From NCBI RefSeq assembly GCF_005049235.1, contig NZ_SUMD01000005.1, positions 248,001-312,000 on the forward strand: a stretch of 64,000 nucleotides of DNA. Direction: 5' to 3'. The translations under genes were made by a program, and so were the position numbers. Shown here one piece after another: positions 54,633-64,000 of this stretch. Each line of letters opens with the position of its first letter. Within the stretch, counting starts at the first letter, position 1. The notes below the pieces were generated by a model. It did not search any database, was not told where the DNA came from, and saw only the letters and a list, made by a program, of their open reading frames with translations. Origin of the DNA: Rhodococcus oryzae (lineage in GTDB: Bacteria; Actinomycetota; Actinomycetes; Mycobacteriales; Mycobacteriaceae).

Positions 54633-54746
54633 CGGAGGGCTACCCCTTGCTTCTTCGAACGTGCTCGCACGGCTTGAGCCGCGCGACTGGTCTGGTGTGC
54701 TTGCTACCTCGGGCAGGCCCGCCGCCGCCCTCGCGGGCGCAGCTGA

Positions 54747-54774
54747 GCCATATCGCCGGGTAGCGACCGGTCAA
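54747..54774 (-). promoter_or_regulatory. rplU: Promoter of rplU-rpmA
   Basis: TTGACC (54774-54769), 16-nt spacer, TATGGC (54752-54747) on the minus strand. A good -35 match. It lies between rplU and the end of rne. Confidence 0.65.
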
Positions 54775-54873
54775 GGTTACGGGATGGAGAACCGCAGGGT
54801 CAAACTGGCACTCCGCAGGCTCCGCGCCCAGGTCAAACTGACGGTTCCCGACTCCCCCTCGACCGGCCGTCGG

Positions 54874-57800
54874 TCAGGCGTCGACGTCCGCCGGCGGTCC
54901 CGCGGGCCTGGCCGCGGCCCTTCGACGGGGCCGACGGGCCGGTGCCGCGGGTGCGCCGTCCCCCTCGACCGGTTCGGTCGCCGCGGTGGTCTCCGCGGCC
55001 TTCACCGGCTCGACAACCTTGGGTTCGACGACCTTCTTCTCGACGACCTTCTTCTCGACGACCTTTTTCTGAACGGCCTTCTTTTCGACGACCTTCGGCT
55101 CAGCCGGTTCGGGCGCCGCCTCGATCACGACCACGGCGCCGGCCTCGGCCGCCTCCGGGGTCTCGGTCGCGGGGGCCGCGGTGGCACGGGACGCACGCCG
55201 GGAACGACGCCTGCCCTTTGCGGGGGCCTCGGCGGGCTCCGGCGCGGCCGGGGCCTCCGGTTCCGCGACGACCTCCACGGCAACCTCCACGACCGGCTCC
55301 ACGGCGACCTCGGCCACCGTCGGCTCCGGCGCGGTGGCCGCGGCTTCGCCTGCCTCCGGCTGATGCTCGGCGGCTTCGTCGTCGTGGTGATGCGCAGCCA
55401 TCGCGAGCGCCACCGGGTGGGCACGCTTGACCGTCGCGTCGACCTCGACCGCGGGCGCCTGTCCGTTCTTGGGTGCGGCGGTCTCCGCGGCGCCGGACTT
55501 GTCGCGTCCACGCTTCTTGCGGCCGCCGGGCTCGCCCTTCGGCGCACCGGAACGCCCGGCGTCCTCGGAGGACCGCGCCTCGACCGGCTCCGCGTGCATG
55601 ATGATGCCGCGTCCGTGGCAGTGCTCACAGTTGGTGGAGAACGCCTCGACCAGTCCGGTACCCAGCTTCTTGCGGGTCATCTGGACGAGGCCGAGCGAGG
55701 TCACCTCGGAGACCTGATGGCGGGTCCGGTCGCGGCCGAGCGCCTCGGTGAGTCGACGCAGGACCAGGTCCCGGTTCGACTCGAGCACCATGTCGATGAA
55801 GTCGACGACGATCATGCCGCCGATGTCGCGCAGCCGCATCTGGCGCACGATCTCCTCGGCCGCCTCCAGGTTGTTCCTGGTGACCGTCTCCTCGAGGTTG
55901 CCGCCCGCACCGGTGAACTTGCCGGTGTTGACGTCGACGACGGTCATCGCCTCGGTGCGGTCGATCACCAGGGTGCCGCCCGAGGGCAGCCACACCTTGC
56001 GGTCGAGTGCCTTGGCGAGCTGCTCGTCGATCCGCTTGGCCTCGAACACGTCGGGGCCGCCGTTGCCCTCGTACTTCTCGACCCGCGGCAGCAGGTCGGG
56101 TGCGACGGTCTTGATGTAGTTCTCCACCGTCGACCAGGACTTCTCGCCCTCGATGACGATCTTGGCGAAGTCCTCGTTGAACAGATCGCGGACGACCTTG
56201 ACCAGCAGGTCAGGCTCCTCGTACAGGGCCTTCGGGTTACTCCCCTTGCCCTTGTCCGCGGCCGCGGCCTGCTTCTCGATCTCGTCCCACTGGGTCTGCA
56301 GACGCTTGACGTCGCGGGCCAGCTCTTCCTCGCTCACGCCCTCCGACGCGGTGCGAATGATGACACCGGCCTCCGGCGGCACGATCTCGCGCAGGATCTC
56401 CTTGAGTCGCTTGCGCTCGGTGTCGGGCAGCTTCCGGCTGATGCCGGTGGAGCTACCGCCGGGCACGTACACCAGGAATCGCCCGGCCAGGGAGATCTGC
56501 GTGGTCAGGCGGGCACCCTTGTGCCCGACCGGATCCTTGCTGACCTGGACCAGGACCTGGTCACCCGGCTTGAGGGCCTGCTCGATCTTGCGGCTGTTGC
56601 CGCCGAGTCCCGCGGCCTCCCAGTTGACCTCGCCGGCGTAGAGCACGCCGTTGCGGCCACGGCCGATGTCGATGAACGCGGCCTCCATCGAGGGCAGCAC
56701 GTTCTGAACGCGACCGAGGTAGACGTTGCCGACCATCGACGCGGACGCCGAACTGGTGACGAAGTGCTCGACGAGAATGCCGTCCTCGAGCACCGCGACC
56801 TGCGTCAGGCCCTCCGCGTGCGCGCCGGTCTTCTCGCGGACCACCATGACGCGGTCGACGGCCTCGCGGCGCGCCAGGAACTCCGATTCGGTGAGGATCG
56901 GCGGGCGGCGGCGACCGGCGTCACGCCCGTCGCGGCGTCGCTGACGCTTGGCCTCGAGTCGGGTCGAGCCCGAGATGCCCTGGACCTCGTCCTTGACCCT
57001 GGCCTTGGTGCGCGGCTCACGCTCGTGCACCACGGTGGTGACGCCGTCTTCCTCGGTACCGGCGTCCGCACCATCGCCAGTGCCCTTGCGGCGGCGGCGA
57101 CGACGACGGCGACGGCTCGATCCGTCCCCGGCCTCGCCTGCCTCCTCCGATTCCTCGGACTCGGCCGCTTCGGCCTCGGCCGCCGGCTCGGTGGGCTCGG
57201 CCTGCTCGGCGCCCTCGGCGGCGGGCTCGGCCGCGCCTTCGGACTCGTTCTGCTCGTCCTCGGACGCCTGCTCGCCCCGGCCGCGGCCGCGACCGCGACG
57301 ACCGCGACGCCTGCGACGGCTCTGCGACTCGCCGCCGTCCTCGTCGGACTCGACCTCGGCCGCGGCGGACTCCTCGGTCACCGAGGTGTCGGCCTCCTGG
57401 ACCGCCCGCTCGTCGTGACGCTCTTCGTGACGCTCCTCGTGCTCGACGACGGTGGTCACCTCGATGGGCGCGTCCTCGCTCGGCGCCGCTGCCACGCGGC
57501 GGGCGCGGCGACGACGGGGTGCGGCCTCCGCGGCGGCCGCGTCGGGCTGCAGGAACAGCGGGGCCTGGAACACGGGGGTGACGTCGGGAACGACGTGCAC
57601 CTCGGGCTCGGCGATGTTGGTGAACAGCGACTTGGTGGCCTGCTCGGCGACCTTCTCGGTCGGCGCGGCGGCTTCGGGCTCCGCCGGGGTGACGGCCGCC
57701 GGCTCCGCCTCGGTGGCGGGCGACAGCGCGGCGTGCACCCGCTCGGCGAGAGCGCGGTCCACGCTGGACTGCGCGCTGCGCACCTCGGCGCCGAACTCGG

Positions 57801-57939
57801 CGACCTGGGCGAGCACCTGCTTGCTGGTCAGTCCCAGCAGCTTGGCGAGCGCATGCACCCGGATCTTCTCCGGGAAGGTCGGCACCGCATTCGCTGCGGA
57901 TGAAGTCTGTGAATTTTCGGGCGGCGCTTGATCGGCCAC
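54874..57939 (-). CDS. rne: Ribonuclease E/G
   Basis: 1021 aa. An IF2-N-like segment (FPEKIRVHALAKLLGLTSK, residues ~20-40), an acidic/arginine-rich disordered region to ~330, the catalytic core with S1 domain (GNVYLGRVQNVLPSMEAAFIDIGRGRNG), DNase-I-like region with catalytic Asp residues (TVVDVNTGKF; MIVVDFIDM), the zinc-link NCEHCHGRG, then a low-complexity tail with VVEKK repeats. GTG 57939 has GAGGAG upstream. It processes rRNA and mRNA as a tetramer. Confidence 0.95.
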   Translation of the reverse strand: MADQAPPENSQTSSAANAVPTFPEKIRVHALAKLLGLTSKQVLAQVAEFGAEVRSAQSSVDRALAERVHAALSPATEAEPAAVTPAEPEAAAPTEKVAEQATKSLFTNIAEPEVHVVPDVTPVFQAPLFLQPDAAAAEAAPRRRRARRVAAAPSEDAPIEVTTVVEHEERHEERHDERAVQEADTSVTEESAAAEVESDEDGGESQSRRRRRGRRGRGRGRGEQASEDEQNESEGAAEPAAEGAEQAEPTEPAAEAEAAESEESEEAGEAGDGSSRRRRRRRRRKGTGDGADAGTEEDGVTTVVHEREPRTKARVKDEVQGISGSTRLEAKRQRRRDGRDAGRRRPPILTESEFLARREAVDRVMVVREKTGAHAEGLTQVAVLEDGILVEHFVTSSASASMVGNVYLGRVQNVLPSMEAAFIDIGRGRNGVLYAGEVNWEAAGLGGNSRKIEQALKPGDQVLVQVSKDPVGHKGARLTTQISLAGRFLVYVPGGSSTGISRKLPDTERKRLKEILREIVPPEAGVIIRTASEGVSEEELARDVKRLQTQWDEIEKQAAAADKGKGSNPKALYEEPDLLVKVVRDLFNEDFAKIVIEGEKSWSTVENYIKTVAPDLLPRVEKYEGNGGPDVFEAKRIDEQLAKALDRKVWLPSGGTLVIDRTEAMTVVDVNTGKFTGAGGNLEETVTRNNLEAAEEIVRQMRLRDIGGMIVVDFIDMVLESNRDLVLRRLTEALGRDRTRHQVSEVTSLGLVQMTRKKLGTGLVEAFSTNCEHCHGRGIIMHAEPVEARSSEDAGRSGAPKGEPGGRKKRGRDKSGAAETAAPKNGQAPAVEVDATVKRAHPVALAMAAHHHDDEAAEHQPEAGEAAATAPEPTVAEVAVEPVVEVAVEVVAEPEAPAAPEPAEAPAKGRRRSRRASRATAAPATETPEAAEAGAVVVIEAAPEPAEPKVVEKKAVQKKVVEKKVVEKKVVEPKVVEPVKAAETTAATEPVEGDGAPAAPARRPRRRAAARPAGPPADVDA
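55024..55098 (-). repeat. rne: 15-bp tandem repeats in the rne tail
   Basis: About five imperfect units of the form TTCTCGACGACCTTC on the plus strand, coding for the KKVVE pentad. Likely variable in length; the tail is disordered and may be a docking site. Confidence 0.75.
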
Positions 57940-58365
57940 GTAGTCTCCTCGGACCCCCGGGCGCGTCCACCCAGAGTCGTACTGGGTGTGAAGCGGCCAC
58001 GCGAGGGCGCTCATTGTGTACTCATACCGGTGGGCATGAGATTGTCTGGTCTCGCCCCGCACGTCTCGCAGTGACCCGTTAAATCACTGCCAGCTCGCAC
58101 GGCGCCTGGCTGGATGGCCGTACTCCCTGGTCCGTGCGCCTGATCATCCAGCGTGCCTGGGACCGCGAGGGATTTCCTGCGCGCCGTGGCAGCGATGATC
58201 GGGCATCGAACCGTGGTGTCATCCGATCGGGCCCGTATGGAACACATCGCGGGTCGACCGCCATCAGTATCCCACACCGGCGGGCCCGACCACGCCAACG
58301 GCGCACCGGCGCCGATTCAGCGCGGCGTGTTCGGACCTCTTGCGGGTGGTCGGGGGTGATGCGGA
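57940..58365 (-). other. Long rne 5' region without a gene
   Basis: 426 nt upstream of rne. The rne frame is open to 58062 and includes an ATG at 58014, but only the GTG at 57939 has a ribosome site. A 6-bp hairpin ACCCAG/CTGGGT (57969-57987) lies just before it. Such long leaders can allow RNase E to regulate its own mRNA. No other gene is visible. Confidence 0.55.
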
Positions 58366-58785
58366 CTAGCCGCGGGCGAGCTCCGGGAACCAGAGCGCGA
58401 TCTCCCGCTCGGCCGACTCGACGGAGTCGGACCCGTGCACCAGGTTCTGCTGGCCGTCCAGTGCCAGGTCGGCGCGGATGGAACCGGGGACCGCCTTCTC
58501 GACCGGGTCGGTGCCGCCCGCGAGCTGTCGGAACGCCGCGATCGCGCGCGGGCCCTCGAGCACCGCAGCGACGAGGGGTCCGGACGTGATGAATTCGATC
58601 AGCCCCGGGTAGAAGGGCCTGCCCAGGTGCTCGGCGTAATGCTGGCCCGCCAGCGCCTCGTCCGCGGTCTTCATCTCGAGGGCCGTGATGGACAGCCCCT
58701 TCCGCTCGACACGGGAAAGGATTTCTCCTACGAATCGGCGGGCGACGCCATCGGGCTTGATCAGTACCAGGGTGCGCTCAGTCAC
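58366..58785 (-). CDS. ndk: Nucleoside diphosphate kinase
   Basis: 139 aa. [13 protein letters not shown] and catalytic His117 in NLVHGSDS. Exchanges phosphate between NTPs and NDPs. GTG start with TAAGCT 7 nt upstream: leaderless. Confidence 0.97.
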   Translation of the reverse strand: MTERTLVLIKPDGVARRFVGEILSRVERKGLSITALEMKTADEALAGQHYAEHLGRPFYPGLIEFITSGPLVAAVLEGPRAIAAFRQLAGGTDPVEKAVPGSIRADLALDGQQNLVHGSDSVESAEREIALWFPELARG

Positions 58786-58792
58786 GGCGGAC

Positions 58793-58798
58793 AGCTTA
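58793..58798 (-). promoter_or_regulatory. ndk: Leaderless -10 element (ndk)
   Basis: TAAGCT on the minus strand ends 7 nt before the GTG at 58785. It lies just after the DUF4233 stop. Confidence 0.6.
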
Positions 58799-58803
58799 AG
58801 GGG

Positions 58804-59238
58804 TCAGTCCCGCTGGCCCGGAAGCAGACCCTGTTCGATCCGGTCGGTGAGGTCCCGCTTGAGATACAGCAGGTAGGCCCACACCGCACCGAACAGCAGT
58901 CCCACCGCTCCGATGGCGGGGTGAACCGCGAAGCCGGCGATCAACGCCGCCTGCAGCGCGAAGTTGTACCCCATCGCCCACGGCTTGCCCTGCACACCGC
59001 CGCCGAGAATCATCAGCAGCGCGAGTCCGACCAGGTAGACGCCGGAGAGCCAGGTGATGCCGCCACCAACGGTCGCCACCACCGGCAGCGCCAGCAGCAC
59101 CACGATCGCCTCCAGGATCAGGGTGCCCGCGCAGACCCCGCGGAAGCCCTTCCACGGGTCGTTGACCGGCGGACGGAAGCGCGGAGCGCCACCCTCCGCT
59201 TCGCCTTCGGGTGTGCTCGATCCCTCGGGAGTACTCAC
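58804..59238 (-). CDS. DUF4233 membrane protein
   Basis: 144 aa, four hydrophobic segments (ILEAIVVLLALPVV; ITWLSGVYLVGLALLMIL; the FALQAALIAGFAV region; AVGLLFGAVWAYLLYL). Function unknown; conserved between folC and ndk in mycobacteria (Rv2446c, from memory). GTG overlaps the folC stop (GTGA). Confidence 0.88.
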   Translation of the reverse strand: MSTPEGSSTPEGEAEGGAPRFRPPVNDPWKGFRGVCAGTLILEAIVVLLALPVVATVGGGITWLSGVYLVGLALLMILGGGVQGKPWAMGYNFALQAALIAGFAVHPAIGAVGLLFGAVWAYLLYLKRDLTDRIEQGLLPGQRD

Positions 59239-60671
59239 GCCGGGTCCTTTCCGAACAGGGTGCGGGCCACGCCCGCGGTGACCACCGATCCGGTGACCAC
59301 GACGCCCGCCCCCGATACTGCCTCACCGGGCTCGGCGACCTCCTCGGCCAGCCCGATGGCGGTCTCGAGTGCGTCCGGGAGTGTCTGCGCCACCACCACG
59401 CGTTCGTCGCCGAACCGGGCCACCGCCAGGTTGGCGAGTTCCTCGACATCCATGCCGCGCGGAGATCCGTTGTGCGTCACGACGATCTCGTCGAACACCG
59501 GCTCCAGCGCGGTCAGGATCCCGGCCACGTCCTTGTCCGCCATCACCGCGACGACGCCGACCAGCTTGCGGAAGTCGAACTCCGCGACGAGCGCGGCGGC
59601 CAGTGCCTTCGCCCCGTGGGGATTGTGCGCGGCGTCGAGGAAGACGGTGGGCGCGCTGCGCACCCGCTCGAGGCGCCCCGGGTTGGTCATCGAGGCGAAG
59701 CCCTCCCGGATCGCGTCGACGTCGAGCTGACGGTCCGCCCCCGCCCCGAAGAACGCCTCCACCGCGGCGAGCGCGAGCGAGGCGTTGCGGGCCTGATGTT
59801 CGCCGTGCAGAGGCAGGAAGATGTCGCTGTAGACCCCGGACAGGCCTTGCAGTTCCAGTTGCTGTCCGCCGATCGCGATCCGGCGGGCCAGGACCTTGAA
59901 CTCGGATCCCTCGCGGGCCACCGCGGCGTCGGCCTCGACGGCCCGGCGCAGCAGGACCTCGGTCACCTCCGGCGTCTGCTCCGCGAGGATCGCGACGGTG
60001 TCGCGCGGCACCAGCGACTCGGGCGCCTTCTTGATGATCCCGGCCTTCTCGGCGGCGATCCCGGCGATGTCACTGCCGAGGAACTCGACGTGATCGAGCC
60101 CGATCGGGGTGATCACCGCCACCTGACCGTCGATGACATTCGTTGCGTCCCAACGGCCGCCGAGCCCGGTCTCGACGACCGCGACATCCACCGGTGCCTC
60201 GGCGAAGGCCGCGAACGCCATCGCGGTGAGCACCTCGAACTTGCTCATCGCGGGGCCACCCGCCACCTGGGACTGGGTGTCGACCATCTCGACGTACGGC
60301 AGCAGCTCGCGGTAGGTGTCCACATAGAGGCGAGGCGAGATCGGCTTGCCGTCGATGCTGATCCGCTCGGTCGCCAGCTGCAGATGCGGGCTGGTGGTCC
60401 GCCCGACCCGACGGTGCAGGCGCGTCATAAGCGCGTCGATCATCCGGGTGACCGAGGTCTTCCCGTTGGTGCCCGCGACGTGGATGGCCGGATAGCTGTG
60501 CTGCGGCGAGCCGAGCAGGTCCATCAGGGCCGCGATGCGAGCGGTGGAGGGCTCGATCTTGGTCTCGGGCCAGCGCTGGTCGAGTTCGGCCTCGACGAGC
60601 GCCAGCTCGGCCAGATCGACGGGCGTGGGCTGCGATCCCCCGTCCCACTTCTCGGGTGTCTCGGCGTTCAC
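59235..60671 (-). CDS. folC: Folylpolyglutamate / dihydrofolate synthase
   Basis: 478 aa Mur-ligase-fold enzyme: [12 protein letters not shown] (P-loop), [25 protein letters not shown]. Adds glutamate to dihydropteroate and folates. The first ~45 residues are an extension. GTG 60671 overlaps the valS stop (GTGA), so valS-folC-DUF4233 form an operon. Confidence 0.95.
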   Translation of the reverse strand: MNAETPEKWDGGSQPTPVDLAELALVEAELDQRWPETKIEPSTARIAALMDLLGSPQHSYPAIHVAGTNGKTSVTRMIDALMTRLHRRVGRTTSPHLQLATERISIDGKPISPRLYVDTYRELLPYVEMVDTQSQVAGGPAMSKFEVLTAMAFAAFAEAPVDVAVVETGLGGRWDATNVIDGQVAVITPIGLDHVEFLGSDIAGIAAEKAGIIKKAPESLVPRDTVAILAEQTPEVTEVLLRRAVEADAAVAREGSEFKVLARRIAIGGQQLELQGLSGVYSDIFLPLHGEHQARNASLALAAVEAFFGAGADRQLDVDAIREGFASMTNPGRLERVRSAPTVFLDAAHNPHGAKALAAALVAEFDFRKLVGVVAVMADKDVAGILTALEPVFDEIVVTHNGSPRGMDVEELANLAVARFGDERVVVAQTLPDALETAIGLAEEVAEPGEAVSGAGVVVTGSVVTAGVARTLFGKDPA

Positions 60672-63346
60672 GCCTGACCCTTCAGATCCATTGCCGCGAG
60701 CCGGGCGGTGATCCGCTCGACCTCCTCCGCGGCCAGGGTCTGCCGGGCACGGATCTTGTCGACCACGTTGTCCGGTGCCTTGCCGAGGAACGCCTCGTTG
60801 GACAGCTTGGCGGCGGTGCCCGCGAGCTCCTTCTCGGCCGCCGCCAGGTCCTTCTCGAGGCGCTTGCGCTCGGCGACCAGGTCCACGGTGCCCGAGGTGT
60901 CCAGCTCGACGGTGACGGTGCCGCGGCTGAGCCGCACCTCCAGCGAGGCCGTCGCGCTGAAGTCGTCGGCCGGATCCGTCAGCTTGACCAGGGAGGAGAC
61001 CGCGGCCTGCTTGCCGTCCAGGTCGGCCACGGCGATCCCGCTGAGCCTCGCCGCCACCTTCTGGCCGGGGTTCAGACCCTGATCGCTGCGGAACCTGCGG
61101 ATCTCGGTGACGAGCCGCTGGACGTCCGCGATGCGCTGCGCGGCAACGGCATCGGCGGCAGCACCGGTCGCGGTCGGCCACTCGGAGATCACCACCGACT
61201 CCCCGCCGGTCAGCACCTTCCAGAGGGTCTCGGTGACGAACGGCATCACCGGGTGCAGCATGCGCAGCAGCGCATCGAGGACATTGCCGAGCACGGCCTT
61301 GGTGCCCTCGGCCTCGGGACCGACGAACTGCACCTTGGCGAGCTCGAGGTACCAGTCACACACCTCGTCCCAGGCGAAGTGATAGAGCGCGTCGCAGGCC
61401 TTACCGAAGTCGTAGCGGTCGAACGCGGCGTCGACCTCGGCCTGGACCTGCTCGAGCCGGTCCAGGATCCAGCGGTCGGCGTCGGTGAGCTCGGCAGGCA
61501 GCGGCGCGGGCGCCGCGCCGTTCATCAGGGCGAACTTGGTGGCGTTGAACAGCTTCGTGGCGAAGCTGCGGGAGGCCTTCGCGTGATCCTCACCGACGGA
61601 GAGGTCGCTGCCGGGGTTCGCGCCGCGGGCCAGCGTGAAGCGCAGCGCGTCGGCGCCGAACTCGCGCACCCAGTCCAGCGGGTCGATGCCGTTGCCCTTC
61701 GACTTCGACATCTTCTTGCCGAACTCGTCGCGGACCAGGCCGTGCAGGAACACATCCTTGAACGGCACCTGCGGACCGGACTTGCCCTCGCCCGCGGTGA
61801 TCGCGTCGTCCTCGGAGACGAAGGTGCCGAACATCATCATCCGGGCCACCCAGAAGAACAGGATGTCGTAGCCGGTGACGAGAACGCTTGTGGGGTAGAA
61901 CTTCTCGAGCTCCGGGGTCTGCTCCGGCCAGCCCATCGTTGAGAACGGCCAGAGCCCGGACGAGAACCAGGTGTCGAGGACGTCGGGGTCCTGCTCCCAG
62001 CCCTCGGGCGCGGTCTCGTCGGGTCCGACGCAGCGGACCTCCCCCTCGGGTCCGTACCAGATCGGGATGCGGTGACCCCACCACAACTGACGCGAGATGC
62101 ACCAGTCGTGCATGTTGTCGACCCAGCCGAACCAGCGCGGCTCCAGGCTGGCGGGGTGAATCGTGGTGTCGCCGTTACGGACCGCGTCGCCCGCCGCCTT
62201 GGCGAGCTCCTCGACCTTGACCCACCACTGCAGCGAGAGCCGCGGCTCGATGGACTCGCCGCTGCGCTCGGAGTGGCCGACGCTGTGCAGGTAGGGACGT
62301 TTCTCGGCGACCACACGACCCTGCTCGGCGAGCGCCTCGCGCACCTTCACGCGGGCCTCGAACCGGTCCATGCCGTCGAACTGCGTTCCGGTATCGGCGA
62401 TCTTGCCGGTCTTGTCCATGATCGTGGGCATCGGCAGGTTGTGCCGCACGCCCATCTCGAAGTCGTTGGGGTCGTGCGCGGGGGTGATCTTCACCGCGCC
62501 GGTGCCGAACTCCGGGTCGACGTAGTCATCGGCGATGATCGGGATCTGCCGCCCGGTGATGGGGTGCTCGAGGGTGGTGCCGAGCAGGTGCTGGTAGCGC
62601 TCGTCGTCGGGGTGCACGGCGACCGCGGTGTCGCCGAGCATCGTCTCCACACGCGTGGTGGCGACGATGACGTGCGGCTCGTCGTCGTTCAGCGAGCCGT
62701 AGCGCAGCGAGACCAGCTCGCCCTCGACGTCCTCGAACTTGACCTCGATGTCGGAGATGGCGGTCTGCAGCACCGGCGACCAGTTGACCAGGCGCTCGGC
62801 CCGGTAGATCAGTCCCGCGTCATACATCCGCTTGAAGATGGTCTGGACGGCGCGCGAGAGGCCCTCGTCCATGGTGAACCGGTCGCGGCTCCAGTCGACG
62901 CCGTCGCCGAGTCTGCGCATCTGGCCACCGATGGTGCCGCCGGACTCGCGCTTCCAGTCCCAGACCTTGTCGATGAACAGCTCGCGACCGAAGTCTTCCT
63001 TCGTCTTGCCGTCCGCCGCGAGCTGCTTCTCCACCACGTTCTGGGTGGCGATGCCCGCGTGGTCCATGCCGGGCAGCCAGAGGACCTCGTAGCCCTGCAT
63101 GCGCTTGCGGCGCGAGAGCACGTCCATCAGGGTGTGGTCGAGGGCATGGCCCATGTGCAGGCTGCCGGTCACGTTCGGCGGCGGCAGCACGATCGAGTAG
63201 CCGGGCTTGTCGCTGGTCGGGTCCGCCGTGAAGTAGCCGGCGTCCACCCAACCCTCGTACAATTCCTGCTCTACCGCGCTGGGGTCCCAGCTCTTCGGGA
63301 GGGCGTCGGCGGGGTTCATGGGGTCCTGCGGCACGGCACTGGTCAC
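60668..63346 (-). CDS. valS: Valyl-tRNA synthetase
   Basis: 892 aa class-I synthetase: [15 protein letters not shown] (HIGH), editing domain (residues ~210-350), [10 protein letters not shown] (KMSKS), anticodon-binding domain and C-terminal coiled coil ([19 protein letters not shown]). The GTG start at 63346 is set by TAGAAT 6 nt upstream; no T-box or other leader is possible on that transcript. Confidence 0.97.
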   Translation of the reverse strand: MTSAVPQDPMNPADALPKSWDPSAVEQELYEGWVDAGYFTADPTSDKPGYSIVLPPPNVTGSLHMGHALDHTLMDVLSRRKRMQGYEVLWLPGMDHAGIATQNVVEKQLAADGKTKEDFGRELFIDKVWDWKRESGGTIGGQMRRLGDGVDWSRDRFTMDEGLSRAVQTIFKRMYDAGLIYRAERLVNWSPVLQTAISDIEVKFEDVEGELVSLRYGSLNDDEPHVIVATTRVETMLGDTAVAVHPDDERYQHLLGTTLEHPITGRQIPIIADDYVDPEFGTGAVKITPAHDPNDFEMGVRHNLPMPTIMDKTGKIADTGTQFDGMDRFEARVKVREALAEQGRVVAEKRPYLHSVGHSERSGESIEPRLSLQWWVKVEELAKAAGDAVRNGDTTIHPASLEPRWFGWVDNMHDWCISRQLWWGHRIPIWYGPEGEVRCVGPDETAPEGWEQDPDVLDTWFSSGLWPFSTMGWPEQTPELEKFYPTSVLVTGYDILFFWVARMMMFGTFVSEDDAITAGEGKSGPQVPFKDVFLHGLVRDEFGKKMSKSKGNGIDPLDWVREFGADALRFTLARGANPGSDLSVGEDHAKASRSFATKLFNATKFALMNGAAPAPLPAELTDADRWILDRLEQVQAEVDAAFDRYDFGKACDALYHFAWDEVCDWYLELAKVQFVGPEAEGTKAVLGNVLDALLRMLHPVMPFVTETLWKVLTGGESVVISEWPTATGAAADAVAAQRIADVQRLVTEIRRFRSDQGLNPGQKVAARLSGIAVADLDGKQAAVSSLVKLTDPADDFSATASLEVRLSRGTVTVELDTSGTVDLVAERKRLEKDLAAAEKELAGTAAKLSNEAFLGKAPDNVVDKIRARQTLAAEEVERITARLAAMDLKGQA

Positions 63347-63352
63347 CCGGTG

Positions 63353-63358
63353 ATTCTA
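63353..63358 (-). promoter_or_regulatory. valS: Leaderless -10 element (valS)
   Basis: TAGAAT on the minus strand ends 6 nt before the GTG at 63346. The best -10 match of the leaderless set. Confidence 0.7.
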
Positions 63359-63393
63359 GAGAACCCGCGGGGTCCCCCGACACCGCCGTCCGG

Positions 63394-64000
63394 TCAGCGA
63401 GGCGCCCGCCACATCGCCCACAGCGTCGGGCCACCGTTCGGGATGACGATCTCGCCCGTCACCTCGAAGCCGAATCGCTCGTAATAGGGGACATTCGACT
63501 CCTTGCTCGACTCCAGATAAGCGGGCGCGTGCTCGGCGTCGCACCGGGCCAGTCGGGAGTTCATCAGCGCTTTGCCGTGACCCGCGCCACGCACCGAGGG
63601 ATCGGTGCCGATGGTGCTGAGATACCAGTGCGGCTCCTCAGGGTGCGCCTTCTCGACCGTCCCGGCGAACTCCGCCCCGACCATGATCCGGCTACCGAAG
63701 GCGCGGACCAGTCCGGGCAGCGCGCGCAGCTGGCTCAGCGCCGACTGCCGCCAGCGCCCCGGCGGGTCCCACATGGTGGCCCCTGCCACCGACCCGTCCG
63801 GTGCGAGCGCCACCTCGACGCCGCCGAGCGGCAAGTGATGGTGCCGGATGAGCGTCCCGAACAGCCGCGGCAACCCGGTCCGGCGCGAGCCGACGTCCGG
63901 CCACATCCATTCCATCACCGGGTCGTCATCGAAGGCCGCGGCCAGCACGCGTCCGGCGGCAGGGACGTCGGAGGGATCGGCGGGTCGAACCGTGACGGCG
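63394..64000 (-). CDS. GNAT-family N-acetyltransferase (partial, N-terminus outside window)
   Basis: About 202 codons seen; the frame enters from the right edge with TVRPADPSDVPAAGR, typical of a GNAT N-terminus, so the GTG at 63948 is internal. Acetyl-CoA motif VRGAGHGKALM and C-terminal YYERFGFEVTGE. Substrate unknown. Confidence 0.85.
   Translation of the reverse strand, partial: AVTVRPADPSDVPAAGRVLAAAFDDDPVMEWMWPDVGSRRTGLPRLFGTLIRHHHLPLGGVEVALAPDGSVAGATMWDPPGRWRQSALSQLRALPGLVRAFGSRIMVGAEFAGTVEKAHPEEPHWYLSTIGTDPSVRGAGHGKALMNSRLARCDAEHAPAYLESSKESNVPYYERFGFEVTGEIVIPNGGPTLWAMWRAPR

Noticed and set aside
54633-54746. A ribosomal-protein leader RNA in front of rplU
   Set aside because: The leader is about 108 nt, but I could not find a structure or conserved motif that would justify naming an RNA family.
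54376-57903. A 1175-codon plus-strand open frame
   Set aside because: Antisense shadow of rne and rplU; composition is low-complexity and no family is recognisable.

Overview
This is high-GC actinobacterial DNA. Gene order and protein sequences point to the Mycobacteriales, most like a Rhodococcus or Nocardia relative. From memory, the backbone follows the Mycobacterium tuberculosis segment from about Rv2388c (hemW) to Rv2448c (valS). Almost every block has its counterpart there: nirA-cysH, subI-cysTWA, the trehalase, lepA, the transglutaminase trio, rpsT-holA, comEA/EC, degV-octT-gpgP-rsfS-nadD, MoxR/VWA, proA, proB-obg-rpmA-rplU, rne, ndk, folC and valS. No tRNA, rRNA, CRISPR array, phage or transposase was seen.

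Layout. 1-6.8 kb: partial hemW, then a tight sulfate-reduction operon nirA-cysH-cysD-cysN plus a sirohydrochlorin chelatase-like gene. 6.8-8.5 kb: an ECF42-type sigma factor with its DGPF/YCII partner. 8.5-12.6 kb: the sulfate importer cysA-cysW-cysT-subI. Both sulfur operons are preceded by leaderless cysteine-codon leader peptides (1119-1202 and 12491-12583). 12.6-15 kb: two tiny membrane proteins and a GH15 trehalase-like enzyme. 15-24.5 kb: an IdeR-box siderophore-binding lipoprotein, a nitronate monooxygenase-like protein, lepA (with no ordinary start codon), a PemK-like protein, a DUF3224 protein, an AqpZ-like aquaporin, and the transglutaminase / alpha-E / ATP-grasp trio. 24.7-31.2 kb: rpsT, holA, an AurF-type di-iron oxygenase with a TetR regulator, comEC and comEA. 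31.3-40.2 kb: a beta-propeller lipoprotein flanked by direct repeats, then degV, octT, gpgP, rsfS, nadD, VWA, MoxR and proA. 40.2-47 kb: an amino-acid permease, ribokinase, a RecQ helicase with a phosphoribosyltransferase-like tail, and the ectoine operon ectABC. 47-51.3 kb: accessory genes (SnoaL-like, divergent SDR, 2-hydroxyacid dehydrogenase, DUF6191-like, VOC, Sir2, a 55-aa protein). 51.3-64 kb: proB, obg, rpmA, rplU, rne, ndk, DUF4233, folC, valS and a partial GNAT acetyltransferase.

How it works together. The sulfur genes form one physiological module of import, activation, reduction and siroheme supply, with cysteine-sensing leaders on both operons. ectABC and the aquaporin are osmoadaptation genes, and ectABC carries a perfect CRP-type palindrome upstream. 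gpgP-octT belongs to methylglucose lipopolysaccharide synthesis. proA and proB are separated by about 11 kb, as in mycobacteria.

A window-wide pattern is leaderless transcription. At 15 genes a TANNNT-like hexamer lies 6-8 nt before an ATG or GTG. This helps fix several starts and supports small genes that length-based gene calling misses. The most unusual points are lepA with an apparent ATC start, the paired cysteine leader peptides, the RecQ-PRTase fusion, the repeat-flanked beta-propeller gene, and an SDR without its catalytic tyrosine.
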